A stretch of 64,000 nt of DNA from Agromyces italicus DSM 16388 (lineage in GTDB: Bacteria > Actinomycetota > Actinomycetes > Actinomycetales > Microbacteriaceae): positions 124,001-188,000 of the forward strand of contig NZ_ATXF01000005.1 in NCBI RefSeq assembly GCF_000421545.1. Direction: 5' to 3'. Made by a program: the position numbers and the translations under genes. Shown here piece after piece: positions 51,323 to 59,572 of this stretch. Positions within the stretch are counted from its first letter, which is position 1. The number at the start of each line of letters is the position of its first letter. The notes under the pieces were generated by a model. It had not been told where the DNA came from. It was given only the letters and a program-made list of their open reading frames with translations, and searched no databases.

Positions 51323-51337
51323 TCACTAGGATGGTGA
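51323..51337. promoter_or_regulatory. TCAC-N7-GTGA inverted repeat at GntR start
   Basis: TCAC (51323-51326) and GTGA (51334-51337) directly precede the GntR start codon and overlap its Shine-Dalgarno. It lies in the leuA-gntR divergent region and could be an autoregulatory site, though short arms can arise by chance. Confidence 0.3.
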
Positions 51338-52045
51338 ATGATCCATCAGACGAGCAGCGAGATGACGGAGACGCGATTGGCCCAGGTGCGACGAGCGTCG
51401 CTGGCGGAGCAGGCGGCCGAACTGCTGCTCACCCGCATCCGCGCAGGAGAGTGGGTACTCGGCGAGCGTCTGCCCGGAGAGACGACGCTGGGACCTCAGC
51501 TCGGGGTCGGCCGCTCGACCGTTCGCGAGGCGATCCGGCACCTCGCCGGCCGCGGCATCCTGCAATCGCGGCAAGGCGCCGGCGTCTTCGTCACTGCCCT
51601 CGACGCTCCGGAGGACTGGGACGCCGTGCTGCGCCGAACCGACATCATCTCGGTGATCGAAGCACGCATCGCGATCGAGTCCGCTGCGGCCGAGCTCGCC
51701 GCTGAGCGGCGGACGCCGGCGGAGCTGCGCTTGCTGCGCCGCTCCCTCGACGCACGCTCCGCGCCCTACGCCAGCATCGAGGCGCATGTCGATGCCGACA
51801 CCGCTTTCCACCGGCAGGTCGTCGCGGCCGCGCACAACGAGATCCTCACGGAGCTCTTCGACGGGTTCGTGCCGCGGTTGCGTCACGCCATGGTCGACAT
51901 GCTCCGACTCCGGCCGGTGACCGACGAGGGCGCCGACCAGGTGGCCCACCGGCACATCGTCGACGCCATCGCCGACCGCGAACCGATCGAGGCCGCGCAA
52001 CTCAGCCGCACCCATCTGGAATCCCTGAAGGCGAGGCTCGTCTGA
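51338..52045 (+). CDS. GntR-family regulator, FadR/FCD type
   Basis: 235 residues from ATG 51338, preceded by AGGA; an ATG at 51362 is also possible. Residues ~20-90 are the winged helix: SLAEQAAELLLTRIRAGEWVLGERLPGETTLGPQLGVGRSTVREAIRHLAGRGILQSRQGAGVFV. The C-terminal FCD domain follows: IEARIAIESAAAELAAERR, DTAFHRQVVAAAHNEILTELFDGF and the late His of HRHIVDAIADREPIEAAQ, giving Asp/His metal ligands. It senses a small carboxylate in relatives. Position opposite leuA suggests a link to branched-chain metabolism, unproven. Confidence 0.93.
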   Translation: MIHQTSSEMTETRLAQVRRASLAEQAAELLLTRIRAGEWVLGERLPGETTLGPQLGVGRSTVREAIRHLAGRGILQSRQGAGVFVTALDAPEDWDAVLRRTDIISVIEARIAIESAAAELAAERRTPAELRLLRRSLDARSAPYASIEAHVDADTAFHRQVVAAAHNEILTELFDGFVPRLRHAMVDMLRLRPVTDEGADQVAHRHIVDAIADREPIEAAQLSRTHLESLKARLV

Positions 52046-52115
52046 GCGAGACGGTGCACGATCCTCGGAATCGGTGATGCGACGGGGACGCGAGTCCCGC
52101 GACCTGATCGCCGTC

Positions 52116-52334
52116 TCAACCGAGCAGCTCGCGGACCGCGAGCCCCCATTCGAACCCGCACTCGCGGCAGTCGAAGATCGGGGAGTCGTCGGAGAGGAGC
52201 AGGTCGACCGACTCGGCCTCGACCGCGAGGTCGAGCGGGCCGTAGACGATCACGCGCACCGACCCCGACCCGCACCGCGGGCAGGGCTCGTCGAGCACGG
52301 CGATCGAGCTTTCGGTCTGGGCCAGGTTCGTCAT
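52116..52334 (-). CDS. Small zinc-ribbon protein (72 aa)
   Basis: 72 residues: MTNLAQTESSIAVLDEPCPRCGSG ... IFDCRECGFEWGLAVRELLG. Two CxxC knuckles (CPRC and CREC) 36 residues apart make a zinc ribbon. No Shine-Dalgarno is obvious, so it could be translated from a leaderless or short-leader mRNA. Function unknown; such proteins often accompany nucleic-acid-binding machinery. Divergent from the DUF2207-like gene. The gap to it (90 bp) is ordinary. Confidence 0.8.
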   Translation of the reverse strand: MTNLAQTESSIAVLDEPCPRCGSGSVRVIVYGPLDLAVEAESVDLLLSDDSPIFDCRECGFEWGLAVRELLG

Positions 52335-52424
52335 GGCAGTCAAGTTACGCCGCCCCTGCGACATCGGGCGCCGAAGCTCCGGCGAGTCCGGCGCGGTGCC
52401 CCGCAGCATCCCTAGACTGGGCGC

Positions 52425-53507
52425 GTGCTCACCGCCGTCGTCCTCCTCGCCGTCGTGCCCGCCGGCGTCATCCTGGTGCTCGGGATCGTCGCGCGCGTGA
52501 TCGCGGCGCAGCGGGTGAACGCCCCGGTCGTGCAGTACACGCCCCCGCGCGGGTCGACCGTCTTCCGCGACGCCCTCCTCGTCGACGCCGACCGCCGTGC
52601 GCCTTCGGCTGCACTCATCGATCTCGCCGTGAAGCGCAAGGTGCGCCTCATCGCCGGCGCGCAGGGCACGCGCGAGCCGATCGGCGTCGAACTCGCCGAC
52701 GGCGCCGTGCTCACCGCCGACGAGACGGCGCTGCTCGAGGCCCTGTTCGGCCCCGAGCACACCGCCACGCGCCTGCGCCGATTCTCGGCCGACCGCCGGG
52801 CATTGGCCGGCCGGCTGAAGACCCTTCTCCTGAACGCCGAGCACGGTCTCGCCCGCGACAGGCTCATCGCCGAGCGCCGGGTCAGCTGGCCCGGCACGAC
52901 GCTCACCGTGCTCGCGTACCTCGGCATGCTCGTCGAGGCGCTGTTCATCGTCTTCGCGCTGATCGGCGGCGAGCTGCCCGCACTCGTCGCGACGCTCATC
53001 GCCCTCGCCGCGACGATCGCCACGATCTTCATCACCCCGGCCTGGTGGCGGAGGTTCCTTCCCGCGGCGACCCCGGTCCGCGAGCACCTCGTCGGGCTGC
53101 ACCGCTATCTCGAGGTCGCCGAAGCCGATCGGCTGCGCGCGCTGCAATCGCCGAGCGGCGCCGAATTGCGATCGGATGCCACGGTGCCGCCGCCGCTCGC
53201 CCACGCCGGCGACGAGGCATCCGCACCGCTCGCGCGGTTCCACCTCAACGAACGCCTGCTGCCGTACGCGGTGCTCTTCGGACTCGAGCGCGAGTGGATC
53301 GCGAAGCTCGAGCTCGAGGCCGAGACGCTCGCGCACACGAACCGCGAGACGCTCGGCGACCTCGTCGAGGTGACCGCCGACATCGCGCTGGCGATCGATG
53401 CGGTCGGCGGCGTGGTCCAGCTGACCGCGGCCGTGGGCGACCTCGTCGACGGCGCAGGCTCGGTCGTCGACGGCGTCGGCGGCATCTTCGAGGTGTTCGG
53501 AGCATGA
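52425..53507 (+). CDS. DUF2207-like membrane protein
   Basis: 360 residues. An N-terminal helix (MLTAVVLLAVVPAGVILVLGIVARVIA) is followed by YTPPRGSTVFRDALLVDADRRAPSAALIDLAVKRKVRLI, then ALLEALFGPEH, which match the cytoplasmic part of DUF2207 proteins. Two helices lie near 165-210 (TLTVLAYLGMLVEALFIVFALIG and VATLIALAATIATIFI). Then a soluble region LVGLHRYLEVAEADRL and the typical LPYAVLFGLEREWIAKLE. The large extracytoplasmic N-terminal part of full DUF2207 proteins is missing. Overlaps the following hydrolase by four bases. Confidence 0.85.
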   Translation: MLTAVVLLAVVPAGVILVLGIVARVIAAQRVNAPVVQYTPPRGSTVFRDALLVDADRRAPSAALIDLAVKRKVRLIAGAQGTREPIGVELADGAVLTADETALLEALFGPEHTATRLRRFSADRRALAGRLKTLLLNAEHGLARDRLIAERRVSWPGTTLTVLAYLGMLVEALFIVFALIGGELPALVATLIALAATIATIFITPAWWRRFLPAATPVREHLVGLHRYLEVAEADRLRALQSPSGAELRSDATVPPPLAHAGDEASAPLARFHLNERLLPYAVLFGLEREWIAKLELEAETLAHTNRETLGDLVEVTADIALAIDAVGGVVQLTAAVGDLVDGAGSVVDGVGGIFEVFGA

Positions 53508-54208
53508 GCGACATGCCGACCGAGTCGGAGGAGCGCCTCACCGTCGAACTCGACGGCGGCCCCGTCTCTGCGATCGCCGGGCGCGCGGCGGGCGCGACGC
53601 CGTCTGCGGCCACGATCGTCGTCGCCCACGGCGCCGGGGCGGGCATGGAGCATCCCTTCATGTCGGGCTACACGCGCGCGCTCAACGATGCCGGCTTCGC
53701 GACCCTGCGCTTCAACTTCGCCTACCGGGAGGCCGGGCGGAGGTTCCCCGACCGACCGCCGGCCGCGATCGCCGCATGGCGTGAGGTCGTCGCGGTCGCG
53801 ACGGCGCGCGCGACGGAAGCAGGCCGTGCCGGCGCGCCGATCTGGGCGGCGGGCAAGTCGTTCGGCGGGCGCATGGCGTCGATGGCCGTCGCCGAGGGCC
53901 TGGATGTCGCGGGGCTCGTCTTCCTCGGGTACCCCCTGCACGCGCCGGGCAGGCCCGAGAAGCCGCGCGACGAGCACCTGCCCGGGATCACGGTGCCGAT
54001 GCTGTTCCTGCAGGGGCGCAACGACCCGTTCGCGATTCCCAACGAACAGCTCGACCAGGTGGCCGAACGCGTCGGCCCGAACGCCGTCGTGGAGTGGATC
54101 GAGGGCGGCAACCACTCCTTCGAGGTGAAGGGCGCGAAGCGCCCCGCGGCCGAGATCGGGGCAGGCCTCGCGGCGCCGACCGCTGAGTTCGTTCGCGCGC
54201 ACGGCTGA
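53504..54208 (+). CDS. Alpha/beta hydrolase (dienelactone-hydrolase/KANL3-Tex30-like)
   Basis: 234 residues from ATG 53504. [16 protein letters not shown] provides the oxyanion loop; [10 protein letters not shown] has the Ser nucleophile; [10 protein letters not shown] the Asp; and [12 protein letters not shown] the His, so the triad is complete. The layout matches the KANL3/Tex30 group of small hydrolases, whose substrates are unknown. ATGA overlap with the membrane gene upstream indicates a two-gene operon, but no functional link is evident. Confidence 0.92.
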   Translation: MSDMPTESEERLTVELDGGPVSAIAGRAAGATPSAATIVVAHGAGAGMEHPFMSGYTRALNDAGFATLRFNFAYREAGRRFPDRPPAAIAAWREVVAVATARATEAGRAGAPIWAAGKSFGGRMASMAVAEGLDVAGLVFLGYPLHAPGRPEKPRDEHLPGITVPMLFLQGRNDPFAIPNEQLDQVAERVGPNAVVEWIEGGNHSFEVKGAKRPAAEIGAGLAAPTAEFVRAHG

Positions 54209-54281
54209 CCGGATCTTACGGTTCACGAACGCCGTTCCGGTGCGACCTCGTCGGGATCGATTCGCGGCGTACGCTGGCGGC

Positions 54282-55883
54282 ATGAACGAGACCCCCGATG
54301 CCGGCCGCACGTGGCTGCCGCCCGCTGCGGCGGGGGTCGCCGCGGCCGCCTTCGGCGTTGGGCTCGGCGAACTGACCGCGGCGATCATCGCGCCCGAGTC
54401 GGGTCCGTTCGTCGTGGTCGGCGCGGCCCTCATCGACTTCGCACCGCCGTGGGCGAAGGACGCCGCGATCGCACTCTTCGGCACCGGCGACAAGCCGGCA
54501 CTGCTCATCGGCATCGGCGTGGTGCTGCTCGTCGTCTCGGGCGCCGCCGGGGTGCTCGAGGTGCGACGGCCGCCGTGGGGGCAGGTGGTGCTCGGGCTGT
54601 TCGGCGTGGTCGGCGCCGTGGCCGCCGCGACGCGCGCGAATGCGCCGCTCCTCGCCGTGGTGCCCTCGCTCGTCGCCGGGCTCGCGGCGGTGCTGGCGTT
54701 GCGGGTGCTGCTCGGGCGGTTGCGGGGCTCGCTGGTCGAGGAGGGGGCGCCTGCGAACGTCTCGAAACCCGGCGATCCGACCCAACCAGGTCTCGAGACG
54801 TCGCTTCGCTCCTCCTCGACCCGCCGCGGGTTTCTCGTGTGGGCCGGCGGCGCGACGGCGATCGGCGTGCTCGCTGCGGTCTCGGGTGCGGCGCTGCGCG
54901 CCGGCGGGAGGGCGCTCTCGGCCGTGCGCGACGCGATCAGGCTGCCCGCTCCGGCGACGACCGTGTCGGTGCCGGCCGGCGCGGAGCTCGGCATCGACGG
55001 ACTCGCCCCGGTCATCACTCCGAATGGGGAGTTCTACCGCATCGACACCGCCCTCGCCGTCCCGCTCGTCGATCCGGCCGAGTGGCGCCTCCGCATCCAC
55101 GGGATGGTCGAGCGCGAGGTCGAGCTCACCTGGGACGAACTGCTCGCCCTCCCCCTCGACGAGAGCGTCACCACGCTCGCCTGCGTCTCGAACGAGGTGG
55201 GCGGCAGCCTCATCGACAACGCGGTGTGGCTGGGGCATCCGATTCGCGAACTGCTCGCGCGGGCCCGCCCGCTCGCCGAGGCCGACATGGTGCTCTCGCG
55301 CAGCATCGACGGATTCACCGCCTCGACGCCGCTCGAGGTGCTGCAGGACGACCGGGCCGCGATCCTCGCGGTCGGCATGAACGGCGAGCCGCTGCCGCTC
55401 GAGCACGGGTTCCCGGTGCGCATGGTCGTGCCGGGTCTCTACGGCTACGTCTCGGCGACGAAGTGGCTGGTCGAGCTCGAGGTGACCCGCTTCGACGCCG
55501 TCGACGCCTACTGGACCGACCGCGGCTGGAGCGCCCGTGGCCCGATCAAGCTGCAATCCCGCATCGACGTTCCGCGCCACGGTCAGTCGGTCGCCGTCGG
55601 CACCGCCGTACTCGCGGGCGTCGCCTGGCACCAGCACGTCGGCATCGACGCCGTCGAGGTGCAGCTCGACGAGGGCGAGTGGCGCCCGACGATGCTCGCG
55701 ACCGCGATCTCGGCCGACACGTGGGTGCAGTGGCGCTACGAATGGCCGGATGCCTCGCCCGGAACCCACACCGCCCGCGTACGCGCGATCGGGGCCGACG
55801 GCGAAGTGCAGACGGCGGAGGAGCAGGGCGTCGTGCCCGATGGTGCGACCGGCCTCCACGAGATCTCGTTCGACGTGCGCTGA
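54282..55883 (+). CDS. Membrane-bound molybdopterin oxidoreductase (sulfite-oxidase-like) carrying an in-frame repeat
   Basis: 533 residues. Residues 1-150 hold four hydrophobic helices. Residues ~151-181 are encoded by an inverted pair of dispersed repeats. TRRGFLVWAGGATAIGVL is a twin-arginine-like signal anchor in the middle of the protein, as is usual in this family. From ~250 the oxidoreductase domain follows: WRLRIHGMVEREVELTWDEL, TTLACVSNEVGGSLIDNAVW with Cys as candidate molybdenum ligand, GFPVRMVVPGLYGYVSATKWL, and a C-terminal Mo-co dimerisation domain (RIDVPRHGQSV..., VAWHQHVGIDAVEVQLDEGEW). It likely oxidises or reduces an S- or N-oxide outside the membrane. The partner cytochrome is not adjacent. 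Confidence 0.92.
   Translation: MNETPDAGRTWLPPAAAGVAAAAFGVGLGELTAAIIAPESGPFVVVGAALIDFAPPWAKDAAIALFGTGDKPALLIGIGVVLLVVSGAAGVLEVRRPPWGQVVLGLFGVVGAVAAATRANAPLLAVVPSLVAGLAAVLALRVLLGRLRGSLVEEGAPANVSKPGDPTQPGLETSLRSSSTRRGFLVWAGGATAIGVLAAVSGAALRAGGRALSAVRDAIRLPAPATTVSVPAGAELGIDGLAPVITPNGEFYRIDTALAVPLVDPAEWRLRIHGMVEREVELTWDELLALPLDESVTTLACVSNEVGGSLIDNAVWLGHPIRELLARARPLAEADMVLSRSIDGFTASTPLEVLQDDRAAILAVGMNGEPLPLEHGFPVRMVVPGLYGYVSATKWLVELEVTRFDAVDAYWTDRGWSARGPIKLQSRIDVPRHGQSVAVGTAVLAGVAWHQHVGIDAVEVQLDEGEWRPTMLATAISADTWVQWRYEWPDASPGTHTARVRAIGADGEVQTAEEQGVVPDGATGLHEISFDVR
54732..54822. repeat. Inverted pair of dispersed repeats inside a coding sequence
   Basis: Copy a (54732-54772, ctggtcgaggagggggcgcc to tctcgaaacccgg) and copy b (54788-54822, ccaggtctcgagacgtcgc to tcctcctcgaccc) lie head to head in the molybdopterin oxidoreductase gene. 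They keep its frame open and encode the linker VEEGAPANVSKPGD...LETSLRSSST just before the twin-Arg motif. Confidence 0.9.
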
Positions 55884-56011
55884 TCGCCTCCACGAGTCGG
55901 TCGCGGCACCGGTCCTCGACATCCTGGATGGTCCCCCGAAACTCCACAGGATCCTGTTCGGCGTGGCGCGGCGACGTGTCCGGAGGGAGTATCGCTCCAT
56001 GGAGGAGATCG

Positions 56012-56073
56012 ACAGTTCCACAACTCCACACCCGAGACGTCCACAGTTCCACAACGCCACACCCCGGTCGTCC
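56012..56073. repeat. 31-bp tandem repeat upstream of ribbon-helix-helix gene
   Basis: Two units start at 56012 and 56043 (acagttccacaac(t/g)ccacaccc, then gtcc); a third, degenerate unit may start at 56074. The repeat lies 83-144 bp before the RHH gene's ATG, where an operator for it would be expected. Units contain ccacaa/ccacac words but no exact DnaA box. The region 55884-56155 holds no gene. Confidence 0.88.
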
Positions 56074-56155
56074 ACAAGGCCACTTGTGCACGCCGTCCGC
56101 CAGCGGAACACCCCCGCACGGCTGACGGCCTCGACCCACGCAATCGAGGATCAGC

Positions 56156-56686
56156 ATGCCGACGCGAACCATCCGAGTCCATGACCAGACGCACCGAGCG
56201 ATCACCGACCTGGCGTATCTTCTCGATACGACCAAGTCGTACGTCGTCGCCGACGCGATCGCAGAGTACGCCGAGCGTCGAGGCTCGATCGTGAGGATCG
56301 ACGGTCGGGTGACGTTCGACGAGCTTCCGATCGCCGACCGACTCATGATTCGTCGCGACGAGCTGATCCGGGTGTTCGCGAAGCGCGAGGCGAGCGACAT
56401 CAGGGTTCTCCACCTCGGCGACGAGGGAAGCGATGGTGTCGCGGGCGGCGACGACGAGATCGACGACGAGACGCCGTGGATGCCGCCGCGCCCGGTCGAA
56501 CTCCTCGTGACGACCGCACTGCACCGCGGTGGCGGGGAGGCCGACGAACTCGAGCGCATCGCCACGAAGCTGCTGCGCACGCGGGTGCACGTCGAATCGG
56601 CGACACGACTCGAACTCTTCGACCGGCCCGCCCTCGAGCGCGCCCGCGCGAGCTCGACGCCCCTTTCCGAGTGGACCGCGGGTTGA
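56156..56686 (+). CDS. Ribbon-helix-helix protein with C-terminal MNT-like domain
   Basis: 176 residues. MPTRTIRVHDQTHRAITDLAYLLDTTKSYVVADAIAEYAERRG is an RHH/CopG-type DNA-binding unit. Residues ~60-170 follow the layout of a MNT-type nucleotidyltransferase (IRRDELIRVFAKREASDIRVLHLGDEG, acidic loop GGDDEIDDE, later PVELLVTTALH and LLRTRVHVESATRLELFDRPALE). The catalytic G-S motif is not conserved, so it is probably inactive or only a fold relative; this reading is tentative. No toxin gene is adjacent. It may bind the 31-bp repeats upstream. The stop codon is supplied by a dispersed repeat. Confidence 0.72.
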   Translation: MPTRTIRVHDQTHRAITDLAYLLDTTKSYVVADAIAEYAERRGSIVRIDGRVTFDELPIADRLMIRRDELIRVFAKREASDIRVLHLGDEGSDGVAGGDDEIDDETPWMPPRPVELLVTTALHRGGGEADELERIATKLLRTRVHVESATRLELFDRPALERARASSTPLSEWTAG

Positions 56687-56726
56687 GGAGGAGCGCCCGA
56701 CGAAGGAGGACGCGTCTCGAAACCCA
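56679..56726. repeat. Dispersed palindromic repeat, copy with internal expansion
   Basis: gcgggttgaggaggagcgcc then cgacgaaggaggacg and tctcgaaaccca; contains the TGA stop (56684-56686) of the RHH gene and ends 13 bp before the convergent amidase stop. Confidence 0.9.
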
Positions 56727-56738
56727 CCGCCTGCAAGT

Positions 56739-58463
56739 TCAGAGGCGCGGCGTGCGCGGCGGCTCGCTGCGGCGGGCGCCGGTCGCCTCGAAGGCCGCGG
56801 CGAGTGTCAGCAGCGCGGAGTCGTCGTAGGCGCGCCCCGCGAAGGTGAGCCCGACCGGCATGCCGATGTCGGCCATCGTGCCCATCGGCACCGTCACCGT
56901 CGGGATGCCGAGGTGGCGGGGCACCAGATTGCCGTTGGAGACCCACACGCCGTTGCGCCAGCCCAGGTCGGCCGAGGCCTCGTTCACGTCCATGTCGGCA
57001 GGGCCGACGTCGGCCGCGGCCGGGAACACCACGGCGTCGAGGCTGAGCTCCTCCATCCACTGCTCGAGGTCGATGCGGCGCGTCTCCTCGAGTCCGCGGA
57101 GGCCGGCCTCGAGTTCGGGGATCTCGGTGAAGGAAGTGACGGGGTGCTCGCGCACCTGCGCCGGGTACGTCGCGATGTCGTCGTCGAACCCGTCGTAGCG
57201 GTCGGGCATTGCGCCCTCGGGGTGGGGGAAGATCGTCGCTCCCTCGACGTCGGCGAGGCGGTCGAGCGCCGGGTCGCCGTTCGCGCGCAGAAAGTCGTCC
57301 CACGCCCACGCCGACAGGTCGATGATCTCGCGGCGCAGGTACTCGGGCGAGACGAGCCCGCGCGTCGCGATCGTCGGCGTGCCCGGCCGGTCGCCCTCGT
57401 AGTTCGAGACCACGGGGAAGTCGACCTCGACGACCTCGGCTCCGGCTGCCTCGAGGTCGCGGCGCGCGGCCTCCCACAGGGCGATGACCGAAGCGCGGGT
57501 CTCGATGCGCCGACCCGTCGGGCCGCCGATGCCGACGTGGTCGCCGGTGCCGGCGACCGGGTCGGCATTGACGTACATCGCGGGGACCCCGAACCGCTTG
57601 CCCGCGAGCGCCGCGCGCGCGGCCGAGACATCCGCGCCCTCGAGCGCCGGGTACGAGGCGGGCCGCACCTTCGAGGTCGCCGGCAGCGCCACCCACGGCT
57701 GCGCACGCCAGAAGTCGCCGCGCGTCTCGGCGTCGTCGGCGACGATGACGTCGAGCACCTCGAGCAGGTCGGCCATGGTGCGGGTATGCGGCACGACGAC
57801 GTCCATCGTCGGCACGAGCGGCCAGTTGCCGCGGGTCGAGATGACGCCGCGCGACGGCGTGTACGCGCAGAGCGCGTTGTTCGACGCCGGCGCGCGTCCG
57901 CTCGACCAGGTCTCCTCGCCGAGCCCGAACGCCGCGAACGACGCCGCCGTCGCGGTGCCCGAGCCGTTCGACGAACCCGAGCCGAACGCGGCCGTCAGGT
58001 ATTCGGCGTTGTACGGGCTCTCGGCGCGGCCGTAGACGCCGCGCTGCATGCCGCCGTTCGCCATCGGGGGCATGTTCGTGAGCCCGATGAGCACGGCGCC
58101 CGCCGCACGCAGCCGCTCGATCGTGAAGGCGTCGCGCTGCGCGACGAGGTGCTCGAACGCGGGCGAACCCGACGCCGCCGTGAGTCCCTTCGCGAGGTAA
58201 CTGTCCTTCGCGGTGTACGGGATTCCGTCGAGCGGCCCCCGTACGTCACCGCGGGCGCGCCGGGCGTCGGAGGCCGCAGCGTCGGCCCGGGCCTCGGGGT
58301 TCATGACGACGAGCGCGCCCAGCGCGGTCGCCGTTCCGGGTGCGTCGTACGCCGCGATGCGGGCGAGGTACGCGTCGAGCAGATCGACCGCCGACACGCG
58401 ACTCGACTCGAGCGCCTCCCGCAGCTCGGCGATCGACGCCTCGACGACGTCGAACCCGCTCAT
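56739..58463 (-). CDS. Amidase-signature family protein
   Basis: 574 residues from ATG 58463. FDVVEASIAELREALESSRVSAVDLLDAYLARI is the usual helical start; LDGIPYTAKDSY has the catalytic Lys; the Ser-rich loop is FGSGSSNGSGTATAASFAAFGLGEETWSSG, with the cis-Ser and nucleophile Ser. The Gly-Gly pair of the typical GSSGGSA loop is replaced by Asn-Gly, but the geometry can be kept. MPPMANGG precedes it. The partner enzyme upstream, agmatine deiminase, overlaps by four bases and produces N-carbamoylputrescine, an amide-like substrate. So this enzyme may process that product; this is inference. Confidence 0.9.
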   Translation of the reverse strand: MSGFDVVEASIAELREALESSRVSAVDLLDAYLARIAAYDAPGTATALGALVVMNPEARADAAASDARRARGDVRGPLDGIPYTAKDSYLAKGLTAASGSPAFEHLVAQRDAFTIERLRAAGAVLIGLTNMPPMANGGMQRGVYGRAESPYNAEYLTAAFGSGSSNGSGTATAASFAAFGLGEETWSSGRAPASNNALCAYTPSRGVISTRGNWPLVPTMDVVVPHTRTMADLLEVLDVIVADDAETRGDFWRAQPWVALPATSKVRPASYPALEGADVSAARAALAGKRFGVPAMYVNADPVAGTGDHVGIGGPTGRRIETRASVIALWEAARRDLEAAGAEVVEVDFPVVSNYEGDRPGTPTIATRGLVSPEYLRREIIDLSAWAWDDFLRANGDPALDRLADVEGATIFPHPEGAMPDRYDGFDDDIATYPAQVREHPVTSFTEIPELEAGLRGLEETRRIDLEQWMEELSLDAVVFPAAADVGPADMDVNEASADLGWRNGVWVSNGNLVPRHLGIPTVTVPMGTMADIGMPVGLTFAGRAYDDSALLTLAAAFEATGARRSEPPRTPRL

Positions 58464-59494
58464 CGGCCGACCGCCGGCTGCTGCTGGGTGATGCAGTGGA
58501 TGCCGCCGCCACGGGCGAAGATCGGGCGCGAATCGACGGTCACGGCACGACGGCCGGGGTAGGCCGCCTCGAGGATCTCGCGCGCCGTGGCATCCGCCGC
58601 CGCTTCGCCGAAGCCGCAGGCGATGATGCCCTCGTTCACGACCAGGTGGTTCACGTAGCTGTAGTCGACGAAGCCCTCCTCGTCGCGGAGCGCCTCGGGC
58701 GCGGGCAGGTCGACGATGTCGAAACGCCGCCCCGCGGCATCCGTCTGCTCGGAGAGCAGGGCGCGCAGCTCGCGCGTGACCTCGAAGTCGGGGTGCTCGG
58801 GGTTCTGCTGCGAGTGCAGCAGCAGCGTCCCGGGCGAGGTGATGGTGGCGACGATGTCGACGTGGCCGTTCGTGCCGAACTCGTCGTAGTCGCGGGTGAG
58901 GCCGCGGGGCAGCCAGACGACCTTGGTCGCACCGATCGTGCGGGCGAGCTCGGCCTCGACGCGGGCCTTGTCGGCGTAGGGGTTGCGGCGCGGGTCGAGC
59001 TGCACGGTCTCGGTGACGAGCACGGTGCCCTCGCCGTCGACGTGGATGCCGCCGCCCTCGTTCACGAGCACGCTCGACACGAGTTCGGCGCCGACGAGCG
59101 GGGCGATGACGCGGGCGATCTCGGCCGATTTCCGCCACTCGGCCCACTCGGGGGCGCCCCAGCCGTTGAAGGTCCAGTCGACCGCGCCGAGCACACCGGG
59201 GTGCTCGTCGTCGATGACGAAGGTGGGGCCGAAGTCGCGCATCCAGAACTCGTCGAGCGGCGCCTCGACGAGCTCGATGTCGCCGCTCAGCATGCGACGG
59301 GCACGCGCGAGCTCGCTCGGGTCGACGACCATCGTGACGGGCTCGAACTCGGCGACCGCGTGGGCCACGGCCGTCCACGCGGCGTAGCCCTCCTCGCGCT
59401 CGGCGGTCTCCTCGCCGAGGGTGATGCCCTCGCGCGGGAACGCCATCCACGTGCGCTCGTGGGGTGCGGTCTCGCTCGGCATGCGCCAGCTCAT
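58460..59494 (-). CDS. aguA: Agmatine deiminase
   Basis: 344 residues. Hydrolyses agmatine to N-carbamoylputrescine and ammonia. ERTWMAFP, DEFWMRDFGPTFVID, VNEGGGIHVDGEGT, TNGHVDIVATI (His) and C-terminal GGGIHCITQQQPA with the nucleophilic Cys are the guanidino-group-modifying-enzyme motifs of AguA. Length matches the family. It leads the operon with the amidase. A palindromic AT-rich operator candidate lies upstream, shared with the divergent TetR gene. Confidence 0.95.
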   Translation of the reverse strand: MSWRMPSETAPHERTWMAFPREGITLGEETAEREEGYAAWTAVAHAVAEFEPVTMVVDPSELARARRMLSGDIELVEAPLDEFWMRDFGPTFVIDDEHPGVLGAVDWTFNGWGAPEWAEWRKSAEIARVIAPLVGAELVSSVLVNEGGGIHVDGEGTVLVTETVQLDPRRNPYADKARVEAELARTIGATKVVWLPRGLTRDYDEFGTNGHVDIVATITSPGTLLLHSQQNPEHPDFEVTRELRALLSEQTDAAGRRFDIVDLPAPEALRDEEGFVDYSYVNHLVVNEGIIACGFGEAAADATAREILEAAYPGRRAVTVDSRPIFARGGGIHCITQQQPAVGR

Positions 59495-59520
59495 ACGAGG
59501 TTCTCCACTTCGACGGGGGA

Positions 59521-59544
59521 ATTATTGACCGTTTGATCAATAAT
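59521..59544. promoter_or_regulatory. TetR operator candidate in divergent promoter
   Basis: ATTATTGA (59521-59528), 8-bp spacer, TCAATAAT (59537-59544): a perfect 8-bp-arm inverted repeat in an unusually AT-rich 78-bp gap between aguA and the TetR gene. It is 29 bp before the TetR start codon and 26 bp before that of aguA, well placed to repress both. Confidence 0.7.
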
Positions 59545-59572
59545 GTGGTGAGACTACATACAATGAGGAATC

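Noticed and set aside
56012-56100. ccacaa-containing tandem repeats considered as a replication origin with DnaA boxes
   Set aside because: No copy matches TTGTCCACA or TTATCCACA, and no dnaA/dnaN or rep gene is nearby; an operator for the RHH gene is more likely.
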